Notes under the pieces: model-generated
Database searches by the model: none
The model's input: only the letters and a program-made list of their open reading frames with translations
Told to the model about the DNA's origin: nothing
Assembly: GCA_963762205.1 (NCBI GenBank)
Contig: CAVXJZ010000002.1
Coordinates: forward strand, 496,001-560,000
Direction of reading: 5' to 3'
DNA from: VRUE01 sp963762205
Lineage (GTDB): Bacteria > Actinomycetota > Thermoleophilia > Solirubrobacterales > 70-9
DNA length: 64,000 nucleotides
Made by a program: the position numbers and the translations under genes
In this document: positions 8,569 through 17,087 of the stretch, piece by piece
Layout of the letters: each line of letters starts with the position of its first letter
How positions within the stretch are numbered: the first letter of the stretch is position 1

Positions 8569-9207
8569 ATGAGGATCGCCAACGTGGAGCACGAGTCCCG
8601 CCCCTGGCGTATCCGCGAGATCACCGGGGACTTCACACTGGAGGACGTCTGGGCGCTCCCCGCGGAGGGTGGCGTCGACGACTTCGACATCCTGCTCGAG
8701 TTGCTCTCCGAGGCCGATCCGGCCCATGCGGGCTCCCCTCCGACCCGCATCCTCTGGAACCTCCGCGATCGGCTCGGGAAATGGTTCGACGTCGGGCGGA
8801 TCTCGACCGCAGTGGGCGGCGAGGGGAGCGAACGCGGCGTCGGGCTGCCGATTCCGGGAACCGACGAGACCTCCCTTGCCGAGCGCCTCCCGGCGGACCT
8901 GCTGGGGACGGCGGCGGACATCGACTTCGCCTCGCTGCCGTTCGAGCCCCTCTATCGCACCGACCGCGAGTTCGCGGCCGAGATCTCGAACCGGACCGTG
9001 CACGGCGTCATGCACCTGGCCTGGGTCGAGCGGGGCGAGGGCCGCTATCAAGGACAGATGGCCGTCTACGTCAAACCCCGCGGCGCGTTCGGAAAGGCCT
9101 ACATGGCGCTGATCAAGCCGTTCCGGCACCTGATCGTCTACCCGGCCCTGATGCGGCAGACCGAGGGCGCCTGGAGCGCCCGGACCCGGCCGCGCGAAGC
9201 GCGCTGA
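8569..9207 (+). CDS. DUF2867-family protein
   Basis: 212 residues. The start is fixed by AAGGAGG six bases before ATG 8569. Conserved blocks of the family are recognisable: SRPWRIREITGDFTLEDVWALP at the N terminus, LWNLRDRLGKWF, the DREFAAEISNRTVHGVMHLAW stretch and a C-terminal PFRHLIVYPALMRQ. The function of DUF2867 is unknown. Tight control by the divergent TetR through two operators suggests it answers a small-molecule signal. Confidence 0.8.
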   Translation: MRIANVEHESRPWRIREITGDFTLEDVWALPAEGGVDDFDILLELLSEADPAHAGSPPTRILWNLRDRLGKWFDVGRISTAVGGEGSERGVGLPIPGTDETSLAERLPADLLGTAADIDFASLPFEPLYRTDREFAAEISNRTVHGVMHLAWVERGEGRYQGQMAVYVKPRGAFGKAYMALIKPFRHLIVYPALMRQTEGAWSARTRPREAR

Positions 9208-9225
9208 GGCGGGCACCCATCGGGA

Positions 9226-9298
9226 TGGAGCTGAGGGGGCTCGAACCCCTGACCTTCGCGCTGCCAGCGCGACGCTCTTCCAGCTGAGCTACAGCCCC
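9226..9298 (-). tRNA. tRNA-Ala (GGC)
   Basis: A 73-nt cloverleaf. The acceptor stem GGGGCTG/CAGCTCC carries the G3-U70 wobble that marks tRNA-Ala. The anticodon arm has loop CTGGCAG (anticodon GGC), and the T loop reads TTCGAGC. The discriminator is A73 and no CCA is encoded. Confidence 0.96.
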
Positions 9299-9336
9299 GG
9301 GCGAATCACGGATTCTAGCCGGACGAGACCGAACCG

Positions 9337-10092
9337 CTAGGCGGCGCGATGCTCTGGATCGTCCTCGTCGACGTCGAGGACGAGGTTGTCGTCGGAGGCG
9401 CGGCGCACGCGGAACTCCATCGGCGAGTGCTCTTCGAGCTCGCGCAGCAGGTCGACGGGCTCGTCGAGCTGCATCGAGAGTGTCGCTCGCCCCTCGGAGA
9501 AGCGCTCGATCGAGATCGCCGAGGCGCCGAGCCGGTCGATCGCGTCCTCGATGCCGACGAGCTGCGAGTAGTCGCCGAGCGGGCCGATCTCGACCCGGAT
9601 CTCACCCTCGAAGGTCTCGCGGGGTCTTTCGCCTGCCCCGTTCTCCACGGCCCGCCCGTTGAGCTCGGCGTGGCCGTTGGCGGCAGCGGGTGCCTGCTCG
9701 TCGACCTCGACGTCGGCCGTGGTCCGCTCCGCTTCGGTGAGCTCCTGCGCCCGGCGGCCGACCTCGACCGCCTCGCGCAGCGCTTTCATCCGGATCCGCG
9801 TCGCCTGGCCCCTGGCCTGCGCCTCGATCTCCCCGAGGCGGGCGCTGACCGAGTCGAGCGAGGCGATGCTGCGGTCGTGTCGCTCGTTCGCCTCGCGCAG
9901 CTGCTCGTTGAGGCCGCGGATCTCGCGCTCGCGCTCGATCACCATCTTCGACAGCGAGGTGAGCTCGGCCTCGAGCTCCGCCTGATCGGCCAGCTCGCGC
10001 CCGAGCTGCTCGATCATGAAGTCACGTGCCGTCATCGCCGCGTCCACTTCGGGGCGGCGGTAGCCGAGGAAGGCCCTCTGGAAGCTACCCAT
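9337..10092 (-). CDS. DivIVA-like coiled-coil protein
   Basis: 251 residues from ATG 10092, which overlaps the rsfS stop (ATGGGTAG). The first 20 residues carry a DivIVA-type N-terminal motif (FLGYRRPEVDAAM). A long coiled coil (about 25-130) follows, then a linker rich in Ala/Asn/Glu, and a compact C-terminal domain with alternating strands (EGEIRVEIGPLGDYSQLVGIE). DivIVA proteins mark poles or septa by membrane curvature; this one may tether a partner through its C-terminal domain. The longer upstream open frame is rsfS in another frame. Confidence 0.75.
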   Translation of the reverse strand: MGSFQRAFLGYRRPEVDAAMTARDFMIEQLGRELADQAELEAELTSLSKMVIEREREIRGLNEQLREANERHDRSIASLDSVSARLGEIEAQARGQATRIRMKALREAVEVGRRAQELTEAERTTADVEVDEQAPAAANGHAELNGRAVENGAGERPRETFEGEIRVEIGPLGDYSQLVGIEDAIDRLGASAISIERFSEGRATLSMQLDEPVDLLRELEEHSPMEFRVRRASDDNLVLDVDEDDPEHRAA

Positions 10093-10504
10093 GCGCGGCA
10101 CCGTAGAGGTGCCCTCGGACGGCATCTCGGGGTGCCTGGAGATCGAGTCGCGGCGCCTCTCTCCAGAGGTCCTCGAGCTGGTATCGCCGCCTCTCCTCCT
10201 CGGTGAAGACGTGCAGGACGGCGTCGAGGAAGTCGAGCACGATCCAGCCGGCGGCACCCTCGCCGTCGGTGCCGCCGGGCAGCAGGCCGTCCTCGTTCTT
10301 CAGCCTCAGCCTCACCTCGTCGACTATCGCCCGCGCCTGGCGCTCGTTGCGAGCCGTGCAGATCGCGAGATAGTCGGTGTAGGAGACGAGCTCGCGCATG
10401 TCGAGGACGACGATCTCGGTCGCGCCTTTCGAGTCGGCGAGCGCCGCCAGCCGCCGCGCCAGGGCGCCCGAGTCGAACTCCCGCTCCGCCGGCGCGCCGC
10501 TCAC
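10085..10504 (-). CDS. rsfS: Ribosomal silencing factor RsfS
   Basis: 139 residues, in the usual 105-140 range. RsfS/Iojap family marks are KGATEIVVLDMRELVSYTDYLAICTA near residue 26 and, after GWIVLDFLDAVLHVFTEEERRRYQLEDLW, the typical C terminus. RsfS binds L14 and blocks subunit joining when nutrients are scarce. The start overlaps the nadD stop by 4 bases, keeping the standard nadD-rsfS pair. Confidence 0.95.
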   Translation of the reverse strand: MSGAPAEREFDSGALARRLAALADSKGATEIVVLDMRELVSYTDYLAICTARNERQARAIVDEVRLRLKNEDGLLPGGTDGEGAAGWIVLDFLDAVLHVFTEEERRRYQLEDLWREAPRLDLQAPRDAVRGHLYGAAHG

Positions 10505-11115
10505 GAGTAGACCCCCTTCTCTTCGACGAAGCGGGCCACCGACTCGGGGACCAGGTAGCGCAGCGGCCTGCCGGCGGCGGCGCGCTCGCGGACCGAGGAG
10601 GAGGAGACGCCGAACTGCGGCATCTCCAGCATCGTCGCGCCGCCGTCGGCCCCGAGGCTGCGCATCACCGCGGCGACCTCGGCGTCGGAGACGCCCGAGC
10701 GACGGGCGACGGCGAGCCGCGCCAGCTCGACGACCCGCTCCGGGAGGCGCCAGCTCTCGAGCCCGACGGCGGCGTCCGCGCCCATCACGAACACCAACTC
10801 GGTATCGCCTCTTTCGCCAGCAAGCAGCTCCAACGTCTCATACGTGTAGGACGGCCCCTCGCGGTCGACCTCGAGGGTGGAGACCGAGAAGCGGGCGTCG
10901 TCGGCCGCCGCCAGCCTCGTCATCGCCAGCCGCTGCTCGCGGCCCGGGTCGTCGGCGATCCGCTTGTGCGGGGCGTCGCCGGTGGGCATCAGCACGACCT
11001 CGCTCAGCTCGAGCTGCCAGAGCGCCTCCTGGGCGAGCGCCAGGTGCCCCAGGTGGGGCGGGTTGAAGGCCGAGCCCAGGACGCCGATCCCGGCGCCGCC
11101 CGGAGAGCTACCCAC
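10501..11115 (-). CDS. nadD: Nicotinate-nucleotide adenylyltransferase
   Basis: 204 residues from GTG 11115, which overlaps the proA stop in the string GTGGGTAG. Nucleotidyltransferase motifs are present: GSAFNPPHLGHLALA near the N terminus and the ISSTxIR-equivalent VSSSSVRE near the C terminus. NadD adenylates nicotinate mononucleotide to deamido-NAD in the de novo and salvage pathways. The 16-residue longer frame is low complexity and overlaps proA, so it was not chosen. Confidence 0.95.
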   Translation of the reverse strand: MGSSPGGAGIGVLGSAFNPPHLGHLALAQEALWQLELSEVVLMPTGDAPHKRIADDPGREQRLAMTRLAAADDARFSVSTLEVDREGPSYTYETLELLAGERGDTELVFVMGADAAVGLESWRLPERVVELARLAVARRSGVSDAEVAAVMRSLGADGGATMLEMPQFGVSSSSVRERAAAGRPLRYLVPESVARFVEEKGVYS

Positions 11116-12373
11116 GCACCTGGCCGTCGCCGCGGACGACGTACTTGTAGGTCGTGAGCTCACGCAGCCCGATCGGCCCGCGGGCGTGCAGCTTCTGGGT
11201 CGAGTTGCCGATCTCGGCGCCCATGCCGAACTCGAAGCCGTCGGTGAAGCGGGTCGAGGCGTTCGTGTAGACGACCGCCGCGTCGACGCCGGCCGTGAAG
11301 CGCTCGGCCGCCTCCTCGGAGCGGGTGACGATCGCCTCGGAGTGGCGAGTCCCGAAACGGTTCACGTGGTCGACCGCGTCCTCGAGCGAGTCGACGACGC
11401 CGACCGCGAGCTTCAGGTCGAGGAACTCGGTCGCCCAGTCCTCCTCGGTCGCCACGCCGATCGTCATTCCCGCGGCGGCGGCCCTCACGCGGTCGTCGCC
11501 GACCAGCGCGACGCCGGCTTCGGCGAGGTCGGCGAGGACGGCCGGGAGGAAGTCATCGGCGACCGCGGCGTCGACGAGCAGGGTCTCGGCGGCGTTGCAG
11601 ACGCCCGGCCGCTGCACCTTCGCGTTGACCGCGATCCGCCGCGCCATCCCCAGGTCGGCGTCGGCGTGCACGTAGACGTGGCAGTTGCCGGCGGCGGCGT
11701 AGATCACCGGCACCGTGGCGACGTCCCTGAGCGCCGCCTTCAGGCCTTCACCACCGCGCGGGATCAGCAGGTCGACGAGGCGGTCCTGGGTGGCGAGCTC
11801 GGCCAGGCCCTCGTGCCCGCCGCCGGCCAGCAGCTGGACGGCGTCCTCGGGCAGGCCCGCCTCGGCGAGCGCCTCGCGGACGACCGCGGCGAGCGCCCCG
11901 TTGGAGCGCTCGGCGTAGCTGGATCCGCGCAGGGCGATCGCGTTGCCGCTCTTGATCGTCAGCGCCGCGCAGTCGACGGTGACGTTGGGGCGGGCCTCGT
12001 AGACCACCGCGACGACGCCCAGCGGCACGCGCAGCTTGCGCAGCTCGAGCCCGCTCGCGAGCGTCCTGCGCTCGAGCTCCTCGCCGATCGGATCGTCGAG
12101 CGCCGCCACGGCGCGAACCCCGTCCGCCATCGCCGCGATCCGCTCCTCGCTGAGGGCGAGGCGGTCGCGGAGAGCGCCGGTGAGCCCGCTCGCCCGCTCG
12201 TCGGCGAGGTCGGCCGCGTTCGCCTCGACGATCCCCGCGGCTCGCTCTTCGAGCAGCCGCGCGGTCGCCTCCAGGGCGGCGTCCTTCTCGGCGGTCTCGG
12301 CGCTGCCCAACGCCAACGCCGCGCGCTTCGCAGCGTCGCAGCTCTCAGCGACTGTCGGGGTGGTGATGGCCAC
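11108..12373 (-). CDS. proA: Gamma-glutamyl phosphate reductase
   Basis: 421 residues. An aldehyde-dehydrogenase-type fold with the catalytic cysteine in VQRPGVCNAAETLLV, and the VVYEARPNVTVDCAALTIKSGNA block typical of ProA. It reduces glutamyl-5-phosphate to the semialdehyde in proline synthesis, after ProB. The ATG at 12373 lies 17 bases beyond a long hairpin that fills the proB-proA gap. Confidence 0.97.
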   Translation of the reverse strand: MAITTPTVAESCDAAKRAALALGSAETAEKDAALEATARLLEERAAGIVEANAADLADERASGLTGALRDRLALSEERIAAMADGVRAVAALDDPIGEELERRTLASGLELRKLRVPLGVVAVVYEARPNVTVDCAALTIKSGNAIALRGSSYAERSNGALAAVVREALAEAGLPEDAVQLLAGGGHEGLAELATQDRLVDLLIPRGGEGLKAALRDVATVPVIYAAAGNCHVYVHADADLGMARRIAVNAKVQRPGVCNAAETLLVDAAVADDFLPAVLADLAEAGVALVGDDRVRAAAAGMTIGVATEEDWATEFLDLKLAVGVVDSLEDAVDHVNRFGTRHSEAIVTRSEEAAERFTAGVDAAVVYTNASTRFTDGFEFGMGAEIGNSTQKLHARGPIGLRELTTYKYVVRGDGQVRG

Positions 12374-12390
12374 GACCGCACAGGGTAGCT

Positions 12391-12470
12391 GTGAGGCGCC
12401 GGCTCCCTTCTCCAGAACACTCCAGCGCGGCTCCTGCCGCGCGTTCTGGGGAAGGGGGGCGGTGCCTCAC
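12391..12470 (-). other. Long hairpin filling the proB-proA gap
   Basis: An 80-nt imperfect palindrome. GTGAGGCGCC (12391-12400) pairs with GGTGCCTCAC (12461-12470). An inner arm pairs the CTTCTCCAGAAC side with GTTCTGGGGAAG, and the apex is GCGCGGC-TCCT-GCCGCGC. It begins on the proB stop codon (12467-12469) and ends 17 bases before the proA start. There is no U tract. It could be a terminator, attenuator or mRNA-stability element between two cotranscribed genes. Confidence 0.75.
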
Positions 12471-13555
12471 ACCAACACGAACCGATCGCGGTGGATCACC
12501 TCATCGGCCGCATGCGGAAGCACTTCGCGCACCCCGTCGCTCTTCATCCCGATCACCTTGGCGAGCTCGGCGGCCGAGTAGTCGACGATCCCCTTGCCGA
12601 CCAGCGAGCCGTCGGCGGCCACCTCGACCGCGTCGCCGGCCTCGAAGTCGCCCTCGATCGCGGTGATCCCGACCGGCAGCAGACTGGAGCCGCGCTCGCG
12701 CAGAACCCGCGAGGCACCCTCGTCGACGAGCAGCCGGCCGTGGGTCGGCTTCGCGTACTTGAGCCAGAGCTTGAAGCTGGACGCCTTGCCCTCCCGGGCG
12801 GAGAAGCGGGTGCCCACCGCCTCGCCGCCGGCCGCGGCCGCCAGCGTCCCGGCGACGGTCCCGTTGCAGATCGTCGCCCGGATCCCGGCCTCGGCGGCCA
12901 TCTCCGCCGCGGCGACCTTGCTGCGCATCCCGCCCGAGCCGAAGGCCGAGGTGCGGTCGCCGATCCGCATCCCCTCCAGCTCGGCGAAGTCCTCGACCGT
13001 CTCGATCAGGCGTGCCTGCGGGTCGCTGCGCGGGTCGGCGCTGTGCAGGCCGTCGGTGTCGGTGAGCAGGACGAGCAGCCGGGCGTCGAGCAATATCGCG
13101 ACCTGGGCGGCGAGGAAGTCGTTGTCGCCGAAGGTGATCTCGTCGGTGGCCGTGGTGTCGTTCTCGTTGACGACCGGGACCACCCCCCACTCGATCAGGC
13201 GGCGCAGGGTCTGGCGCGCGTTCAGGTAGTTGGTGCGGGCGGCGATGTCGGCGGCCGTCAGCAGCACCTGCGCGGCCCGGGTCCCGCCGGCCGCCAGCCG
13301 CTGCTCGTAGGCGCGGAAGAGGTCGCCCTGGCCGACCGCGGAGGCGGCCTGGAGCTCGTCCATCGCCCGCGGCCGCACCGGCAGCTCCATCAGCCGCATG
13401 CCGCGGGCGATCGCTCCGGAGGTGACCATCACCACCGTCTCCCCGCCCCGCTCGAGCTCGGCGACCTGCGCGCAGACGGCGTCGAGCACGTCGGCGCGCA
13501 GCTCGCCGTCGTCGGCGGCGACGATCGAGGAGCCGAGCTTGACGACGAGGGTCAC
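12467..13555 (-). CDS. proB: Glutamate 5-kinase
   Basis: 362 residues. N-terminal amino-acid kinase domain (VVKLGSSIVAADDGEL at the start, VNENDTTATDEITFGDNDFLAAQVA in the middle), then a C-terminal PUA domain (about 275-355, including GASRVLRERGSSLLPVGITAIEGDFEAGD). It phosphorylates glutamate as the first, proline-inhibited step of proline synthesis. The PUA domain is usual in ProB. The stop codon is the base of the following long hairpin. Confidence 0.97.
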   Translation of the reverse strand: MTLVVKLGSSIVAADDGELRADVLDAVCAQVAELERGGETVVMVTSGAIARGMRLMELPVRPRAMDELQAASAVGQGDLFRAYEQRLAAGGTRAAQVLLTAADIAARTNYLNARQTLRRLIEWGVVPVVNENDTTATDEITFGDNDFLAAQVAILLDARLLVLLTDTDGLHSADPRSDPQARLIETVEDFAELEGMRIGDRTSAFGSGGMRSKVAAAEMAAEAGIRATICNGTVAGTLAAAAGGEAVGTRFSAREGKASSFKLWLKYAKPTHGRLLVDEGASRVLRERGSSLLPVGITAIEGDFEAGDAVEVAADGSLVGKGIVDYSAAELAKVIGMKSDGVREVLPHAADEVIHRDRFVLV

Positions 13556-13701
13556 GGGCGCCCCAGTCTAAGAGCCGCGGCGCGGGCGCGGCCCGCCTCG
13601 GAGCACCGCCGGCGACCCGCAGGCCTACAAGCGGATGTGCACGCACGTGGTCCAGGGCAGCGCGGCCCCCGCGATCCGGCGGCTCGCCGTGCTCGAGCGC
13701 C

Positions 13702-15432
13702 CTAGCGCGAGCGCTTGCCGCGCCCGCCCTTCCTGACCAGCTTGAAGCGCTTCACCTTGGTCCGCGGGGAGCCGCCGGCCGGCCGGTATGTGACCCGCGC
13801 CTTCACCCGCAGGCGGGCGACCTTCTTGCGGCCCTTCCGGGCCCGCCCGGCCAGACGGCGCTTGAACTTGCCGCGCAGCCTGATCTGCAGCTTCACGTTG
13901 CCGGCCTTCCGGGCCCCGACCCGAGCGCCGCGCAGCTTCGTGTTCTTGGCGAGGCGGACCGTGCCGGGCCCCGGGACGCGGACAACGAGGACCGCCGTCC
14001 CCTTCCTCTTGTTGCGGCGCAGCTTGACGAAGCGGAAGCCGTTGCCGGGCGCGAGCGCGGCAGGAGGAAAGAGCTTCTCCTCGAGCAGGATGCGGGCGGC
14101 GAGCTGGTCTTCCGGTGGGTTTTCGGGGCCGAAGGGGGGATTCGAGGCACCGGCGACCAGCAGCCCGTCGAGTCGGTCGATCGCCGCGTCGAGGGGCCTG
14201 ACCCTCCCCTGCGGGCCGGCGAAGGAGCGGACGCCATCGGGGCCGAAGCTCGGGTCCGGCTCGCCGCCGTCCAGCAGGCGGGCGATGCCGATCCGGCCCG
14301 CCGTGCTGAACATTTCCGGGACCGTCAGGAAGCCGCTGCCGACGACGACGATGCGGCCGTCGGGCTGGATCTCGACATCGAGCGGAACGTCATGCTCGCC
14401 CGGGGTCGGATCGGCGACGCGCAGGCCGAACTCGGCGTCGAGTTTCCCGGCGGGATCGAAGCGGGCGATCCGAATGTCCTCGTCCAGGCCCCCGACGGCA
14501 CTGGCGACGACGATGCGGCCGGCCGGGTCGGCGGCCAGCGCCCCGCCTTCGTCGATGCCCCCCGGGTGGTCGACCTCGGCGACGCCGTCCCCCGAGAAGG
14601 AGGGGTCCGGCTTGCCGTCGGGACCGACGACCGCGACGAAGGTGTGTTCGTTCAATTTGTCCGTGAAGGCGGCGCGGCCGCCGCTCAGGGTGGTGAGGTC
14701 CTCGGGCCGGTCGTCGCCGGTCGCGTCGACGGCGAGGATCACCTTGCCGTTGCCGCCTCCGGGGTTGCCGACGGGCCCGTCGAATGCCGGGTCGAGCACA
14801 CCGTTGGGGTCGTAGCGGGCGAGGACGCTGTTCTGGAACTCCGGAGCATCACCCGTGCAGCAGATTCCGCCGAGCGTGATCGACCCGTCGGCCGGCTCCA
14901 CCGCCATCGCCGAGAACCCGATCGGGACCGGGAAGCCGGTCTTGACCACTCCGTCGGCGTCGAAGCTCGGGTCCGGGCTGCCGTCGGAGTTGAATCGCAT
15001 CAGGAGGAACTCGTCGCCGCACTCACCGCCGGTGAGTATGCGCCCGTCGGGGAGGACGAAGAGCCGCCCGATGTAGGTCTGCTCGGGCGAGCATTCCGGC
15101 AACGGGTAGATCCGCGTGCCGCCGAAGCCGAAGCTCGGGTCGGGCGAGCCGTCCGGCATCAGGCGGGCGAGCGAGGCGCCGTACTCGAGCGGGGTGCTCT
15201 GAATCCAGTCGCCGCCGAGCACGACCCTGCCGTCGGGCATCGCCCCGATCGCACTGCCGGCTTCGTTGGATTTGGCGAGATCGACAAGGGCAAAGCCGTC
15301 GTCGCTGAAGCCGGGATCGGGCTCGCCCGGCGGGACCGCCGAAGCCGGCGCCGCGAGCAGCAGGGCGCCGAGCCCGAGCGCGAGCGCGAGCGCGAGGCGG
15401 GCCGCGTCCCGCGATCTCGTCTTCGGCGACAT
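13702..15432 (-). CDS. Secreted delta-60 repeat (DUF5122) beta-propeller protein
   Basis: About 576 residues from ATG 15432, which starts a clean signal peptide (LALALALGLGALLLAAPASA). At least seven propeller-like repeats follow, each with a variant of D-P-S-F-x-x-D-G and PDGRIVVxG. The last 120 residues are a Lys/Arg-rich beta domain (FVKLRRNKRKGTAVLVVRV) seen on many exported proteins of this lineage. The ligand is unknown. It sits between obgE and proB, genes that are usually adjacent, so it looks like an insertion into the conserved cluster. A 20-residue longer start is possible. Confidence 0.82.
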   Translation of the reverse strand: MSPKTRSRDAARLALALALGLGALLLAAPASAVPPGEPDPGFSDDGFALVDLAKSNEAGSAIGAMPDGRVVLGGDWIQSTPLEYGASLARLMPDGSPDPSFGFGGTRIYPLPECSPEQTYIGRLFVLPDGRILTGGECGDEFLLMRFNSDGSPDPSFDADGVVKTGFPVPIGFSAMAVEPADGSITLGGICCTGDAPEFQNSVLARYDPNGVLDPAFDGPVGNPGGGNGKVILAVDATGDDRPEDLTTLSGGRAAFTDKLNEHTFVAVVGPDGKPDPSFSGDGVAEVDHPGGIDEGGALAADPAGRIVVASAVGGLDEDIRIARFDPAGKLDAEFGLRVADPTPGEHDVPLDVEIQPDGRIVVVGSGFLTVPEMFSTAGRIGIARLLDGGEPDPSFGPDGVRSFAGPQGRVRPLDAAIDRLDGLLVAGASNPPFGPENPPEDQLAARILLEEKLFPPAALAPGNGFRFVKLRRNKRKGTAVLVVRVPGPGTVRLAKNTKLRGARVGARKAGNVKLQIRLRGKFKRRLAGRARKGRKKVARLRVKARVTYRPAGGSPRTKVKRFKLVRKGGRGKRSR

Positions 15433-15497
15433 CAAAGGAAACGGTACGGCATACCGCCGCGAACCCCTAGCAGGGGTCATGATTCTTTCCATCCCGC

Positions 15498-16790
15498 CTA
15501 CGGGTGCAGCTCGAACTCGTGCTCGCCGACCCGCACGTCGTCGCCGGGCTCGAAGCCGGCTGCGCGCAGGGCCGCGACCACGCCGATCTCGTTGAGCCGG
15601 CTCTCGAGGTAGGCGAGCGCCTCTTCGTTGGCGAGGTCGTGCCGTTCGAAGAGAAGCTCGACGCCGCGGCCGAGGACCCGGAAGCCGCCGTCGGCCTCGC
15701 GCTCGACCGTGTAGCCGCCCTCGCCGGCCGGGCGGTAAACCCGGTGCTCGGCCTCGAACTCCTGCGCCGCGCCGTCGCCGAACTCCGGCCCCGGCTCCGA
15801 GGCCTCGGACAGCTCGGCGAAGATCGCCCGGCGCAGCTCATCGAGGCCCTCGCCGGTCGCCGAGGAGACGGCGAGCGGGCCGGGCGCGTCGGTGCCGAGG
15901 CGCCCCCTCCAGTCCCTGATCGCCACGCCGACGTCGTCGGGGGGCAGCAGGTCGCGCTTGGAGAGCACGACGAGCTCGGGCAGCCGGTCGAGGCCCGCCC
16001 CGTAGGTCGAGAGCTCCGATCGCACCGATTCGTAGTTGGCGACCGGGTCGCCCTCGAGCGGCGCCAGGTCGACCAGGTGGACGAGCATCGCACAGCGCTC
16101 GAGGTGGGCGAGGAACTCGTGACCGAGGCCGGCCCCCTCGGCGGCGCCCTCGATCAGGCCGGGGATGTCGGCCAGCACCGCCTGGCGCTCGTCCCCCTCG
16201 ATCACGCCCAGGGCCGGCGCGGTCGTCGTGAACGGGTAGTCGCCCACCTTCGGAGCCGCCCGCGTCAGGCGGCCGAGCAGCGAGGACTTGCCGGCGTTGG
16301 GCTGGCCGACGAGGCCGGCGTCGGCGAGCAGCTTGAGGCGCAGCTCGATCCAGCCCCGCTCGCCGCCCGTCCCCCTCTCGGCGAAGCGCGGCGCCTGCCG
16401 GGTCGAGTTGGCGAAGCGCCGGTTGCCGTGCCCCCCGCGGCCGCCGTGGGCGACGGTCGCCCGCTGCCCGGCCGAGACGAGGTCGAGCGAGGCGCCGTCG
16501 ACGGTCTCCCCCTGGGTCCCGGGGGGAACCGGGATCTCGCGGTCCTCGCCCCGCGCCCCGTGCCGGTTGGAGCCCTCGCCGTGGCGCCCGCGGCCGGCGC
16601 GGAAGTGCTTGCTGCCGGTCAGCGCTCCGAGGTCGCGCCGGGAGGGGTCGCAGACCAGGACCACGTCCCCCCCGTGGCCGCCGTCGCCGCCGTCGGGCCC
16701 GCCGCGGGGCACATGCGCCTCCCTGCGGAAGCTGACACAGCCATTCCCGCCGGCCCCGCCCTCGACCCAGATTTTCGCCCTGTCGTACAT
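15498..16790 (-). CDS. obgE: Obg GTPase (CgtA)
   Basis: 430 residues with the full Obg layout: glycine-rich OBG domain (1-158; GGAGGNGCVSFRREAHVPRG), G domain with P-loop GQPNAGKSS (162-170), DIPGLIEGA and the SKRD guanine site, then a C-terminal OCT domain (about 345-430) present in some Gram-positive Obg proteins. It acts in 50S assembly and (p)ppGpp signalling. The upstream region to rpmA is almost 300 bases and holds two long palindromes. Confidence 0.97.
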   Translation of the reverse strand: MYDRAKIWVEGGAGGNGCVSFRREAHVPRGGPDGGDGGHGGDVVLVCDPSRRDLGALTGSKHFRAGRGRHGEGSNRHGARGEDREIPVPPGTQGETVDGASLDLVSAGQRATVAHGGRGGHGNRRFANSTRQAPRFAERGTGGERGWIELRLKLLADAGLVGQPNAGKSSLLGRLTRAAPKVGDYPFTTTAPALGVIEGDERQAVLADIPGLIEGAAEGAGLGHEFLAHLERCAMLVHLVDLAPLEGDPVANYESVRSELSTYGAGLDRLPELVVLSKRDLLPPDDVGVAIRDWRGRLGTDAPGPLAVSSATGEGLDELRRAIFAELSEASEPGPEFGDGAAQEFEAEHRVYRPAGEGGYTVEREADGGFRVLGRGVELLFERHDLANEEALAYLESRLNEIGVVAALRAAGFEPGDDVRVGEHEFELHP

Positions 16791-16807
16791 CGGGAGCAGG
16801 GTAGAGG

Positions 16808-16883
16808 GAGAGGGTCGACCGCCGCTCCCGCTCGCCGGCCCTTCGGGTAACGCCGCTCGCGGATAGCGGCGGCCGACCCTCTC
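16808..16883 (-). other. 19-bp stem hairpin in the obgE leader
   Basis: The arms 16808-16826 and 16865-16883 are complementary over 19 bases with one mismatch (GAGAGGGTCG and CGACCCTCTC at the outer ends). The loop is about 38 bases. The structure ends 17 bases upstream of the obgE ATG, so in an rpmA-obgE transcript it would sit directly before the obgE ribosome binding region. Confidence 0.7.
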
Positions 16884-16957
16884 TCACAAGCCACCCGGCG
16901 CACAACGGGGGTGAGAAGCTCGCGCAAAGCGGTCGTTCCCGATCTGGGCGCTTCGTG

Positions 16958-17079
16958 AGAGGGGTGCCGGGCGTCCCTACTCGAGGGCGGCGTTACTTTT
17001 TCGCCCCACCCGCCCCGGGCCGCCACCCACGCGGCTGGCGAAAAAGCCAGCCCGAGAGAGGGATGCCCGGCGACCCTCT
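16958..17079 (-). repeat. Stop-proximal palindromic element, copy D (after rpmA)
   Basis: A 122-nt extended palindrome starting 8 bases after the rpmA stop. The outer arms (CCGGGCGTCCCT on the left, AGGGATGCCCGG on the right) pair with one change. The core CTTTTTCGCC (16996-17005) pairs with GGCGAAAAAG (17037-17046), enclosing about 33 apical bases. The core and spacing match copies A-C; the flanking conserved motif is not retained, so this is the most divergent member. Confidence 0.7.
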
Positions 17080-17087
17080 ACAGACGC

